Below the pieces are notes generated by a model, which saw nothing but the letters and a program-made list of their open reading frames with translations, was not told the origin of the DNA and made no database searches. A DNA stretch of 31,978 nt from an uncultured Collinsella sp. (GTDB taxonomy: Bacteria; Actinomycetota; Coriobacteriia; Coriobacteriales; Coriobacteriaceae): positions 1 to 31,978 of the forward strand of contig CABUMU010000004.1 of the NCBI GenBank assembly GCA_902492855.1, read 5' to 3'. Of this stretch, positions 23,861 to 31,978 are shown in pieces. Position numbers and translations under genes: made by a program. Position 1 is the first letter of the stretch. Each line of letters begins with the position of its first letter.

Positions 23861-24880
23861 CTAGCGCCGAAACAGCTCGTGGGCGCGGTCGCGGAGATTA
23901 GTTGCTCGAATGACACCTTCGTAGCGATTGATGCGCAAGCGCGGGAAGGCGTTAAAGAAACGTAGGTCGCGACGACTGAGCGATACACTCGGCACCGGAC
24001 GGCTCATGCGCTTACCGGCAAGGCGACGACTGAGCGACGGACGCGGCATGCTCGGCGCGGCATCGGCCACGCGGCGGGCAGCGAGCGCCAGGCCGCGAGC
24101 GCCGTCCGCGATAAACGTCGGCATCGAAGCCTTCTCGCGCAGAGCATCGAGCGTCGCGTCACCCAGCTCGGCCAGCCACGCGTTAACGGCACGGCTACGG
24201 ATGTGCGTCTGTGTCACCGAGTCAATCGTCGATTCGGGAATGCGCTCGAGCATTGAGTCCGAGGCATCGGCAAGCGACTCGTTGATGCGGTCGGCAAGGT
24301 CTGCGCGCACGCGCTCCAACTGATCGGACAGACGCCGCCAGCTGGCCAACGAGCACACTGCGTCAACCATCATCGCGACCGCGACGATAAAGGCGGACAG
24401 CCGCACAATCAGCACCGGCAGATGGCCAAGCAGCCCCAGCAATGCCGGCTCCACTAAACGGCAAATGCACAACGCACCCAAGCCAAACGCGCATGCCCAG
24501 TACAGACAGATGCGTCCGTGCAGGTTAAACGGCAGGTGCGAATAGTCCCAAAAGCGAGCGCCCGTTGTTTTTTCCAGCAGCACGCCCACGCTGTACTCAA
24601 TCACGCTGCATACAAGCGCCGCGGCGACAAACTGGCTCGAGGCATCCGGAATCCCGCGCAGCAAAAGCCAGCAGGCAATGCCGCCCACACCATAGATGGG
24701 GCAGCACGGTCCCAGCAAAAAGCCGCTGTTGGCAAAGCGCCCGTGGTTGAGCATGGCGCAGACTGTCGATTCCCATGCCCAACCGCAAAAACCGTAGAAG
24801 GCAAACGAGAGCACCAGCGCCGAGAGCGGACAGGCGGCAAGCGTCGCGCCGTCAAATGCCATGTCGATCGCGGTCCCCAC
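23861..24880 (-). CDS. CmpB-like putative ABC-transporter permease (PF06541-type)
   Basis: The N-terminal 190 residues form about five membrane segments with the hallmarks of the CmpB-type family: FYGFCGWAWES, FLLGPCCPIYGVGG near residue 55, and FWDYSHLPFNLHGRICLYW near residue 108. The C-terminal 150 residues are a helical, arginine-rich cytoplasmic extension, more variable in the family. The family is named as a putative ABC permease, but its function is unproven and no ATPase lies nearby. The start is GTG at 24880, with AGGAGAGGG about seven bases upstream. It lies three bases after the HD-domain gene stop, so the two genes are translationally coupled. A P-II remnant follows the stop. Confidence 0.8.
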   Translation of the reverse strand: MGTAIDMAFDGATLAACPLSALVLSFAFYGFCGWAWESTVCAMLNHGRFANSGFLLGPCCPIYGVGGIACWLLLRGIPDASSQFVAAALVCSVIEYSVGVLLEKTTGARFWDYSHLPFNLHGRICLYWACAFGLGALCICRLVEPALLGLLGHLPVLIVRLSAFIVAVAMMVDAVCSLASWRRLSDQLERVRADLADRINESLADASDSMLERIPESTIDSVTQTHIRSRAVNAWLAELGDATLDALREKASMPTFIADGARGLALAARRVADAAPSMPRPSLSRRLAGKRMSRPVPSVSLSRRDLRFFNAFPRLRINRYEGVIRATNLRDRAHELFRR

Positions 24881-24883
24881 CGT

Positions 24884-25420
24884 CTACCCTCTCCTCTTTT
24901 CGCTCGATTCGTCACTCACGCCATCGTCTGCCTCGTCCTTGCGCGGCAGACGGCCGGCGATCGTCTCGCGCAGAGCACACCATTTATCCGCCAGGCATAC
25001 AATCCATGCCTCACGACACGTCGGCGGCACCGGCACCAGCGGAAACATATGGCGCACGATAATATTCCGCTCACGAGACGTCAGCTCAAAATCCTCTTCG
25101 GCTCGCGCCAGGGCAAAAAACGGGTGGCGAAAGCCATGCAGCCGATGGCTTGGGTCGGGATCGTGCCAGTCATAGAGAAAGTAATCGTGCAGCAGGGCCC
25201 CGCGCAGCAACGAGGCGCGGTCGACCGAGACACCGACACGGCCCAGGCGCTCGGCAAAGGACAGACTTGCCCGCGCCACCGAGGTCACATGTGCATAGAC
25301 CGTCACATCACCATGCTGGATAAACCCGTGCGTCAGGTCCAAGCGGCCCGCCTGGGCGAGCTGACGGGCGGCATAGTCAACCTCGCGCGCGATTTTCTCG
25401 GCACGAACGGTATCGGACAT
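24884..25420 (-). CDS. HD-domain protein (putative phosphohydrolase)
   Basis: This 178-residue HD-superfamily protein has His44 in VYAHVTSVAR, the doublet His78-Asp79 in LLRGALLHDYFLYDWH, and a later HP/H pair in HGFRHPFF that can complete the metal site. A late LADKWCALRET provides the final Asp. This is the HD family of small uncharacterised phosphohydrolases common in Firmicutes and Coriobacteria. The start is ATG at 25420, where GGAGG lies four to five bases upstream; an in-frame start at 25492 is less likely. It overlaps functionally with the CmpB-like gene, which begins three bases after its stop. Its divergent neighbour is the DXS-like gene. Substrate unknown. Confidence 0.82.
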   Translation of the reverse strand: MSDTVRAEKIAREVDYAARQLAQAGRLDLTHGFIQHGDVTVYAHVTSVARASLSFAERLGRVGVSVDRASLLRGALLHDYFLYDWHDPDPSHRLHGFRHPFFALARAEEDFELTSRERNIIVRHMFPLVPVPPTCREAWIVCLADKWCALRETIAGRLPRKDEADDGVSDESSEKRRG

Positions 25421-25648
25421 GCTGCCTCCTTCCAGCGGCCCGCGGCGACAAGCCACGGCCTGCGCACAATCGATAAAAACATCATGGAACACATCAGTAT
25501 GGCATCGGACAAAACGTTTTGCCCCACCAGTTGGCGAATTACCGCGCCGCCGTCACATATCAAACGCCAAAATGTGCGAGACTGTCTTGTGCAATTGTGC
25601 CGGCCGAGGGAGCGCCGGCGCTCGATTCGCATGGAGTAACCCACAACG

Positions 25649-27433
25649 ATGCTGCTTACGCAAACGACAACGCCCGAGGACGTCAAGGCTCTTAATCGCG
25701 CCGAGCTCCCGCAGCTCTGCGGCGAGATCCGCCAGGCAATCCTCGAAAGCTCCGCCGCTGTCGGCGGGCACGTTGCCCCCAACCTGGGCGTCGTTGAGCT
25801 TACGGTTGCACTTCATCGCGTGTTTAACTCCCCCATCGACAAGATTGTCTTTGACGTTTCGCACCAGACCTACGCACACAAGGCGCTGACGGGGCGCGCG
25901 TATACCTATATCGATCCGGAACGTTTTGGCGAGGCTTCTGGCTTTGCCAATCCCGACGAGTCCGAGCACGACCTGTTCGCCATGGGCCACACCTCGACCT
26001 CGGTGAGCCTGGGCTGCGGTCTGGCGCACGCTCGTGACCTGGCGGGCGATGCGTACAACGTCATCACTGTTATTGGTGACGGCTCGCTTTCGGGCGGCCT
26101 GGCGTTTGAGGGCTTCAACAATGCCGCCGAGCACGACAGCAACCTGATCATCATCGTCAACGATAACGACCAGTCCATTGCCGAGAACCATGGCGGCCTG
26201 TATCGCAATCTGGCCGAGCTGCGCGCCAGCAACGGCACCTGCGAGCGCAACGTTTTTCGCGCGATGGGGCTCGACTACCGCTATCTGGACGCCGGTAACG
26301 ATGTGTTGGCCCTCGTCGACGCGCTGCAGGAGCTGCGCAATATCGATCATCCCATCGTGCTGCACGTCTCCACCGCCAAGGGCAAGGGCTTTGAGCCAGC
26401 CCAGAGCGACCCCGAGCGCTGGCACCACGTGGGTCCGTTTGACATGGCAACTGGGCGCAAGCTCTGCCCGGGCCATCCGAGCGAGCCTGCGCCGCGCCGC
26501 ACCTATGCCGACATTACGGGCGAGGCGCTCAGCGCCGCCATCGAGCGCGATCCGCAGGTTGTGGGCATCACGGCCGCCACACCCTACATCATGGGCTTTA
26601 CACCCGAGCTTCGCGCCGCGGCAGGCAAGCAGTTTGTCGACGTGGGCATTGCCGAGGAGCATGCCGTGACCTTTGCCACCGCGCTTGCACGCTCGGGCGC
26701 CAAGCCAGTCTTTGGTGTGTACGGCACGTTTTTGCAGCGCGCCTACGACGAACTGTGGCACGACCTGTGCCTCAACGACGCCCCCGCAACCATCCTGGTG
26801 TTTGGCGCGTCGATCTTTGGCACCACGTCCGAGACGCACCTCTCGTTCTTTGATATTTCCATGCTGGGCGGACTTCCCAACATGCACTACTTGGCGCCGG
26901 CCTGCATGGAGGAATATCTGTCCATGCTGAGCTGGTCGCTCGACCACCGCGAGCATCCCGTGGCGATTCGTGTGCCGGGCATCGGCCTGGTAAGCCGCCC
27001 CGATCTGGCGCCTGCTGAGGACACCGATTACGGCATCGCGCGCTACGACATGGTGCGCCAGGGCCGCGATGTGGCCGTGCTTGCGCTTGGCGACTTCTTT
27101 GAACTGGGCGAGCGCGTGGCAAACCGCTTGGCTGCCGAGTACGGCATCGAGGCCACGCTCGTCAACCCGCGCTTTGCAACCGAGCTCGACCGCGAGTTCC
27201 TCGACAGCCTTGCCGCCGAGCATCGCGTTGTCGTCACCCTCGAGGACGGCATCTTGGACGGCGGCTGGGGCGAGCGCGTGGCATGTTATCTGGCATGCAC
27301 GCCGTTGCGCACGCGCACCTTCGGCATCGCCAAGGGCTTCCCCGACCGCTACGACCCTAACGAGTTGCTCGCGCAGAACGGCATGACGGTCGAGAACATG
27401 GCCGCCGAAGCCGCAAGGCTACTCAACGAGTAA
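25649..27433 (+). CDS. 1-deoxy-D-xylulose-5-phosphate synthase-like enzyme
   Basis: The 594-residue thiamine-diphosphate enzyme has the DXS layout. HVAPNLGVVELTVALH and GHTSTSVSLGCGLA come first, then the ThDP motif GDGSLSGGLAFEGFNNA...NDND. DVGIAEEHAVTFA follows with the catalytic glutamate, then FLQRAYDE and THLSFFDIS. DXS joins pyruvate and glyceraldehyde-3-phosphate into DXP for isoprenoid and vitamin synthesis. It is shorter than most DXS (about 620-640), and the middle, SIAENHGGLYRNL onward, is of the divergent Firmicutes-like subgroup. The arginine of the usual DRAGLVG.DGPTH segment is replaced (FGASIFGTTSETH), and YPRG reads RVPGIG. The start is ATG at 25649 with GGAG 12 bases upstream. 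It is a single gene with its own terminator. It may be the only DXS or a paralogue with another substrate. Confidence 0.8.
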   Translation: MLLTQTTTPEDVKALNRAELPQLCGEIRQAILESSAAVGGHVAPNLGVVELTVALHRVFNSPIDKIVFDVSHQTYAHKALTGRAYTYIDPERFGEASGFANPDESEHDLFAMGHTSTSVSLGCGLAHARDLAGDAYNVITVIGDGSLSGGLAFEGFNNAAEHDSNLIIIVNDNDQSIAENHGGLYRNLAELRASNGTCERNVFRAMGLDYRYLDAGNDVLALVDALQELRNIDHPIVLHVSTAKGKGFEPAQSDPERWHHVGPFDMATGRKLCPGHPSEPAPRRTYADITGEALSAAIERDPQVVGITAATPYIMGFTPELRAAAGKQFVDVGIAEEHAVTFATALARSGAKPVFGVYGTFLQRAYDELWHDLCLNDAPATILVFGASIFGTTSETHLSFFDISMLGGLPNMHYLAPACMEEYLSMLSWSLDHREHPVAIRVPGIGLVSRPDLAPAEDTDYGIARYDMVRQGRDVAVLALGDFFELGERVANRLAAEYGIEATLVNPRFATELDREFLDSLAAEHRVVVTLEDGILDGGWGERVACYLACTPLRTRTFGIAKGFPDRYDPNELLAQNGMTVENMAAEAARLLNE

Positions 27434-27434
27434 G

Positions 27435-27477
27435 AAAACCTCCGCAAGGGAAGCACCCCCTGCGGAGGTTTTTATTT
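27435..27477 (+). terminator. Terminator of the DXS-like gene
   Basis: AAAACCTCCGCA (27435-27446) pairs with TGCGGAGGTTTT (27461-27472), followed by TATTTT. It starts just after the stop codon. Confidence 0.92.
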
Positions 27478-27491
27478 TCGCGACGCGATTA

Positions 27492-27658
27492 TCTCAATCT
27501 GTAACATCTAGGACCCGAATTCCCGTCTAACTGTTACAGATAGAGACCTTTTGTCCGTCCAGATGTTACAGATCGAGACATTCGAATCCCCCTGAAGAGA
27601 AAATCTCAATCTGTAACAGTTACTCGGCAAAACGGCTGCAGATGTTACAGATTGAGAC
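27492..27658. repeat. Cluster of five TGTTACAGATNGAGAC repeats
   Basis: Five copies of a 15-16 bp motif lie at 27492-27506, 27532-27547, 27564-27579, 27604-27618 and 27643-27658. The first and fourth read TCTCAATCTGTAACA on the plus strand; the others are in the opposite orientation. Copies four and five form a perfect 15-bp inverted repeat, and copies one and two a 15-bp one with one mismatch. Spacing is about 25-40 bases. The 360-base gap between the DXS-like and solute-binding-protein genes otherwise holds a CCTGTCCC hairpin and a promoter. Confidence 0.85.
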
Positions 27659-27690
27659 AAAGCAGCAAGGCATGCCACCGCATCGGCCAG

Positions 27691-27726
27691 AACCACCACA
27701 AAGGTGCCTGTCCCTTTTTGGTAGGT
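27691..27726. repeat. CCTGTCCC hairpin repeat (dispersed family, copy 3)
   Basis: AACCACCACAAAGGTGCCTG followed by TCCCTTTTTGGT is nearly identical to 2351-2382, 25 kb away. The copies differ at two positions (C/T), and the end of the second arm here reads AGGT instead of GGTT. Confidence 0.75.
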
Positions 27727-27768
27727 AGAATTACCCATAAGGTACGTATGTTTCTGAGTTATTTCGTG

Positions 27769-27798
27769 TTGACCCATTTGAGCGCGATAGGGTATAAC
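27769..27798 (+). promoter_or_regulatory. Sigma-70-type promoter of the amino-acid importer
   Basis: TTGACC (27769-27774) and TATAAC (27793-27798) are separated by 18 bases, each matching the consensus at five of six positions. The predicted transcript starts near 27805, about 37 bases before the start codon of the solute-binding protein. Confidence 0.8.
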
Positions 27799-27841
27799 TC
27801 TACTCAACCGCTAGGGATTTTATTGAGAAAGGTGTTCTACC

Positions 27842-28837
27842 ATGAGCAAGAACCTCTCCCAGCAGGTCGTTCTCGACCGCCGCGGCTTTGTCGCCGCTAC
27901 CTTCGCAACCGTCGCCGGCCTTGGTCTTGCCGGCTGCTCTGACACCAGCGCCGAGGCCGACAAGGGTTCCGCCGCCGGCTCCTCCAAGGGCTCCGAGGAT
28001 ACCGAGGTTTCCGCTACGCTCGATGCCAAGGCATTCGACAAGCTCGTCGACAACGGCCCCAAAGCCGACGACGATGCCATCGCCGCCAGCACCTGGGCCA
28101 CGGCCGTCAAGGACGCCGGCGTCTTTAAGATCGGTGGCGTTCAGACCTCCACGCTCTTCTCCCTCCTCAACGAGAAAGACGGTCAGACCCGCGGCTTCGA
28201 TGCCGGTATCGCACAGCTCCTGTCCAACTACATTCTGGGCGAGAACAAGGTCGAGATCACCCAGGTGACCTCGGACACGCGCGAGTCTGTCCTGCAGAAC
28301 GGCCAGGTCGACGCCGTCTTTGCCACCTACACCATCACTGACGAGCGCAAGAAGCTCGTCTCCTTCGCCGGCCCCTACTACTACACGCAGCAGGCCATCC
28401 TGGTGCTCGCCGATAACGACGACATCAAGAGCGTCGACGACCTGGCCGACAAGAACGTCGCCGTCCAGTCCGGCTCCAACGGCCCCGCCATCCTGGAGGA
28501 GTTCGTTCCCAAGGCCAGCCAGCAGGAGTTCAAGACCGACGAGGAGGCCCGCCAGGCACTCCAGCAGGGTCGCGTTGATGCCTACGTCATCGATAACAAC
28601 ATGCAGCAGAGCGCCCTGGTCCGCGAGCCCGGCAAGTACAAGATCGCCGGCAAGCCCTTCGGCAGCAAGGAGCCCTACGGCATCGGCCTGCCGCTCGATT
28701 CCGACGGCGTCGCCTTTGTCAACGACTTCCTTAAGAAGATCGAGGACGACGGCACCTGGACTGAGCTGTGGCAGATCTGCATCGGCGACCGTACGGGCGA
28801 CACCAATGTTCCCGAGCTGCCCGAGATCGGCGCCTAG
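27842..28837 (+). CDS. Solute-binding lipoprotein of a polar amino-acid ABC importer
   Basis: The 331-residue extracytoplasmic lipoprotein has an N-terminus with an RR pair (LDRRGFVAA, residues 11-19), a hydrophobic stretch and a lipobox LAGC with Cys32, suggesting export with lipid anchoring and possibly Tat use. A Ser/Gly/Asp linker follows to about residue 65. The remainder is the SBP family 3 fold, with GFDAGIAQLL, VTSDTRESVLQNGQVDAVFATYTITDERK, VAVQSGSN and GIGLPLDSD, resembling glutamate/glutamine-binding proteins (GluB/GlnH). The start is ATG at 27842 with GAAAGG nine bases upstream. It has its own strong promoter, and a hairpin after it probably makes it more abundant than the permeases. 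Confidence 0.9.
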   Translation: MSKNLSQQVVLDRRGFVAATFATVAGLGLAGCSDTSAEADKGSAAGSSKGSEDTEVSATLDAKAFDKLVDNGPKADDDAIAASTWATAVKDAGVFKIGGVQTSTLFSLLNEKDGQTRGFDAGIAQLLSNYILGENKVEITQVTSDTRESVLQNGQVDAVFATYTITDERKKLVSFAGPYYYTQQAILVLADNDDIKSVDDLADKNVAVQSGSNGPAILEEFVPKASQQEFKTDEEARQALQQGRVDAYVIDNNMQQSALVREPGKYKIAGKPFGSKEPYGIGLPLDSDGVAFVNDFLKKIEDDGTWTELWQICIGDRTGDTNVPELPEIGA

Positions 28838-28925
28838 GCAGCGGGCCTGGTAACGGCCGCAACGAAACCATACGGAAACGCATGATGCGCTTTATTGCGG
28901 TAAACTGTTTCCTCACTGAGTTGTC

Positions 28926-28956
28926 GGGGCTTCCGTACACACGGGAGCCCCTTTCC
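28926..28956 (+). terminator. Attenuating hairpin between binding protein and permease
   Basis: GGGGCTTCCGT (28926-28936) pairs with ACGGGAGCCCC (28941-28951) with one G-U pair, followed by TTTCCTTAT. It lies about 90 bases after the binding-protein stop and 20 bases before the first permease. Partial termination here would give the usual excess of binding protein. Confidence 0.75.
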
Positions 28957-28975
28957 TTATCGGCGGGAGGTCCGC

Positions 28976-29635
28976 ATGAGTCTCTCCGAACTCTGGTCGC
29001 TCTATGGCCAGAACTATATCGACGCGCTGCTAGCAACCTGGGGCATGACGCTTGAGTCGTTTGCCATCGCCATGGTACTGGCCGTCGCCGTCACCGTGAT
29101 GCGCGTGTCGCCGCTCAAGCCACTGCGCGTCTTTGGCGACCTGTATGTCCAGGTCTTCCGTAACATCCCCGGCATCGCGCTGCTCATCATCGTCGTCTAT
29201 GCGCTGCCGCCGCTCAAGGTCGTTCTGCCCTACCGCACCTGCGTTATCGTCGCCACGGTCCTTTTGGGCTCGGCCTTTGGCTCCGAAAACTTTATGAGCG
29301 GCATCAACACCGTCGGCGTCGGCCAGGTGGAAGCCGCCCGCTCGCTGGGCATGAGCTTTAACCGCATCCTCGCCAAGATCGTGATTCCGCAGGCGCTGCG
29401 CTCGAGCGTGCTGCCCATGACCAACCTCTTTATCGCCGTCATGCTCACCACTGCGCTCGGCAGCCAGGTGCCGCTTAAGCCGCAAGAGCTTACCGGCGTG
29501 GTGAGCTACATCAACACGCGCTCGCTCGGCGGCGTCGCCGCGTTCTTTATCTCGGCACTCGGCTACCTGGGCACGGCCTTTGTGGTGAGCCACATTGGCA
29601 ACTATATCGATAAGAAGGTGAGGATCCTCCGATGA
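28976..29635 (+). CDS. Amino-acid ABC importer permease (GluC-like)
   Basis: The 219-residue membrane protein has about five transmembrane segments of the HisM/GlnP-type permease family. The EAA loop, EAARSLGMSFNRILAKIVIP, lies near residues 121-140 and contacts the ATPase. ATG at 28976 has GGGAGG five bases upstream. Its last bases overlap the second permease start (ATGA), so the two subunits are translationally coupled and presumably form a heterodimeric channel. Confidence 0.92.
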   Translation: MSLSELWSLYGQNYIDALLATWGMTLESFAIAMVLAVAVTVMRVSPLKPLRVFGDLYVQVFRNIPGIALLIIVVYALPPLKVVLPYRTCVIVATVLLGSAFGSENFMSGINTVGVGQVEAARSLGMSFNRILAKIVIPQALRSSVLPMTNLFIAVMLTTALGSQVPLKPQELTGVVSYINTRSLGGVAAFFISALGYLGTAFVVSHIGNYIDKKVRILR

Positions 29636-30465
29636 GCAAGCACTCCACCTCCGCGCTCACCATGCGCGACGCGCTCTACGAGGCTCCCGGCCCCAAGATG
29701 CGCGCCAAGATTCGCATCGGCACCGCCATCTCACTTGTTGCCGTCGCCGCACTCGTCGTCCTGGTACTGCAGCGCTTTTATGTGACCGGCCAGCTTTCGG
29801 TCCACTATTGGTATTTCTTTACGCACCTCACCACCTGGAAGTTCTTGCTTGCCGGCTTTGAGGGCACCGTTAAAGTCGCACTCACCGCTGGCGCCATCGC
29901 GCTGGTGCTGGGCTTAGCCCTTATGCTCGGCCGCACCAGCGACATTAAGCCGCTGCAGCTGGTCTGCCGCGTGCTTACCGACTTCTTCCGCGGCGTGCCG
30001 AGCCTGCTGTTTATCTACTTCTTCTTTTTGGTGCTGCCCCAGTACAAGATCTCGCTGCCGTCGTTTTGGATGCTCACGCTGCCTGTCGCGCTCGCTGCGG
30101 CCGGCGTGCTGGCCGAGATTTTCCGCGCCGGCGTCAATGCCGTGCCGCGCGGTCAGGTCGAGGCAGCCCAGGCGCTCGGTCTCTCCAAGGCCAAAATCAC
30201 CTTTAAAATCGTGTTGCCGCAGGCTATTCGGTTTATCATTCCGTCCTTGATTTCACAGCTTGTGGTCGTAGTCAAAGACACCACCGTCGCCTATGTGGTG
30301 AGCTACCCCGACCTCATGCAAAATGCCCGTGTGCTCATTACCAACTACGACGCCCTCGTGTCGGTCTACCTGGTAATCGCGGTTATCTACATCCTCATCA
30401 ACGTCGCGATTAACAAGGCCGCTGTCTACGTTTCGCACAAGACCGGCGCGACCATCATCCGCTAA
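29632..30465 (+). CDS. Amino-acid ABC importer permease (GluD-like)
   Basis: The 277-residue second permease subunit is longer than the first, with an extended N-terminus of about 35 residues before the first membrane segment (ISLVAVAALVVLVL), as seen in GluD-type partners. The EAA loop EAAQALGLSKAKITFKIVLP lies near residue 180. It begins inside the stop codon of the preceding gene (29632-29635). The ATPase gene starts 36 bases downstream. Confidence 0.92.
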   Translation: MSKHSTSALTMRDALYEAPGPKMRAKIRIGTAISLVAVAALVVLVLQRFYVTGQLSVHYWYFFTHLTTWKFLLAGFEGTVKVALTAGAIALVLGLALMLGRTSDIKPLQLVCRVLTDFFRGVPSLLFIYFFFLVLPQYKISLPSFWMLTLPVALAAAGVLAEIFRAGVNAVPRGQVEAAQALGLSKAKITFKIVLPQAIRFIIPSLISQLVVVVKDTTVAYVVSYPDLMQNARVLITNYDALVSVYLVIAVIYILINVAINKAAVYVSHKTGATIIR

Positions 30466-30501
30466 CGCTTTACTATTTCTAGTCATAAGGAGCCGAGTAC
30501 C

Positions 30502-31266
<765 letters not shown>

Positions 31267-31317
31267 CCAGACCGCCCACCCGCCCGCCATGCCCATCCAA
31301 ACTCGAAAGTTACACCT

Positions 31318-31978
31318 ATGATCGGAACTCGCACTTCATCGTCCTACACCCCGCACGTCGACGTCGCCCCCGCCGACCGCCCACTCATCCTCGTCGCACC
31401 GCGCTGGGAAGAGGCAGAGCCATTTTTAACCGAGATGCTCTCCCCCAACGAGGAAATCGCAAGTGTCTTTGTCGATGCCATCCTTGCCGCTGGCGGCCTG
31501 CCGCTGCAGATGTCCATCACCGAGGACATTGAGGTCATCCGTCATTACGTTGATATCGCCGACGGCATCGCCATCCCCGGCGGCCCCGACGTCAATCCCA
31601 AACGTTGGGGCGATGATCGACCCTACGATCCCACCCTCTGCTGCGAGATTCGCGATAGCTTTGAGTTTAAGCTGGTCGGCGAGGTGCTTCGCGCCAAGAA
31701 GCCGCTCTTTACCACCTGCCGAGGCACGCAGCTGCTCAATGTCGCCACCGGCGGCACCCTGTGCATGGACGTGCCGAGCCTGGGTGCGCGCGAGGGCCGC
31801 ACGCAGTGGCGCCATACCCACGTGCTCAACGATCCCGTGCACCCCGTCGAGGTCGTGCCGGGCTCGCTGCTGGAGCGCGCGGTTGGCGGGCACAGGCTGA
31901 TCCAGACCAACTCGGCACATCACTGCTGCGTCGACCGTCTGGGTAAAAGCACGCGCTTGGTCGCCAAGGCAACCGACG
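31318..31978 (+). CDS. Gamma-glutamyl hydrolase, peptidase C26 family (partial)
   Basis: The frame is open from ATG at 31318 to the end of the window, giving the first 220 residues. It is a class I glutamine-amidotransferase-like hydrolase: ADGIAIPGGPDVNPKRWG near residue 80, the nucleophile elbow TTCRGTQLLN near residue 135 with the catalytic cysteine, and NSAHHCCVDRLG near residue 200 with the catalytic histidine. PuuD-type members cleave gamma-glutamyl-GABA and related gamma-glutamyl amides in the cytoplasm. It lies 51 bases after the ATPase of the amino-acid importer on the same strand, so it is likely part of that operon. GAAAG about nine bases upstream is a modest ribosome binding site. 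The C-terminus is missing only because the window ends. Confidence 0.88.
   Translation, partial: MIGTRTSSSYTPHVDVAPADRPLILVAPRWEEAEPFLTEMLSPNEEIASVFVDAILAAGGLPLQMSITEDIEVIRHYVDIADGIAIPGGPDVNPKRWGDDRPYDPTLCCEIRDSFEFKLVGEVLRAKKPLFTTCRGTQLLNVATGGTLCMDVPSLGAREGRTQWRHTHVLNDPVHPVEVVPGSLLERAVGGHRLIQTNSAHHCCVDRLGKSTRLVAKATD

Noticed and set aside
24884..25492. A longer HD-domain protein starting at 25492
   Set aside because: The extra residues carry no conservation and no ribosome binding site, while ATG at 25420 has GGAGG directly upstream.
25553..27223. A 556-codon minus-strand frame opposite the DXS-like gene
   Set aside because: It is antisense to a motif-rich enzyme, without family motifs or ribosome binding site of its own.
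27492..27658. A CRISPR array
   Set aside because: The repeats are only 15-16 bp, in mixed orientation with unequal spacing, and no cas gene is near.

Overview
The window is a GC-rich actinobacterial chromosome segment whose gene content and intergenic hairpin repeats best fit the Coriobacteriia, most likely Collinsella. This assignment rests on protein character, genome style and recollection of the group, not on a database search. I see no rRNA, tRNA, CRISPR array, intact insertion sequence or prophage.

Layout. 1-5.2 kb, minus strand: a housekeeping block of coaX (type III pantothenate kinase), a dCMP/CMP deaminase, a NifU C-terminal-domain protein, lgt (prolipoprotein diacylglyceryl transferase) and a large multi-spanning DUF6020-like membrane protein. 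5.4-7.1 kb, plus: an OPT-family oligopeptide transporter with a strong terminator. 7.3-10.8 kb, minus: a 1170-residue cell-wall-anchored surface protein, with a CAP/SCP domain set between alanine-rich coiled coils and a nine-G homopolymer early in its coding sequence. 11.2-12.3 kb, plus: a DUF389 membrane protein carrying a canonical EF-hand loop. 12.4-14.6 kb, minus: a small membrane-anchored protein behind a 12-codon leader ORF, a C-terminal remnant of an aryl-sulfate sulfotransferase, and a 3-hydroxyacyl-CoA dehydrogenase. 15.0-20.5 kb, minus: a TetR regulator followed 11 bases later by a 1593-residue double-module 2-hydroxyacyl-CoA-dehydratase-activase-type protein. 20.6-23.6 kb, minus: a Cof-type HAD phosphatase with its ribosome binding site inside a 22-bp perfect hairpin, then an AT-richer MFS exporter and its TetR regulator with a palindromic operator between them. 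23.7-25.4 kb, minus: a P-II C-terminal remnant, a CmpB-like membrane protein and an HD-domain protein, the last two translationally coupled. 25.6-27.4 kb, plus: a DXS-like thiamine-diphosphate enzyme. 27.8-31.98 kb, plus: a polar amino-acid ABC importer (lipoprotein, two permeases, ATPase) and a class-I glutamine-amidotransferase-like gamma-glutamyl hydrolase that runs off the window.

How the genes fit together. The importer plus hydrolase looks like an uptake-and-hydrolysis unit for glutamate, glutamine or gamma-glutamyl compounds. The TetR/activase pair and the TetR/MFS pair are each self-contained regulated units. The activase and the 3-hydroxyacyl-CoA dehydrogenase both suggest anaerobic acyl-CoA chemistry. 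The most notable signals are the poly-G tract in the surface-protein gene, where gain or loss of one G gives a stop within a few codons; the hairpin over the HAD phosphatase start; a cluster of five copies of a 15-16 bp motif after the DXS-like gene; and the DXS-like enzyme itself, which lacks the arginines that normally hold the glyceraldehyde-phosphate phosphate. No wholly new multi-gene system is evident.
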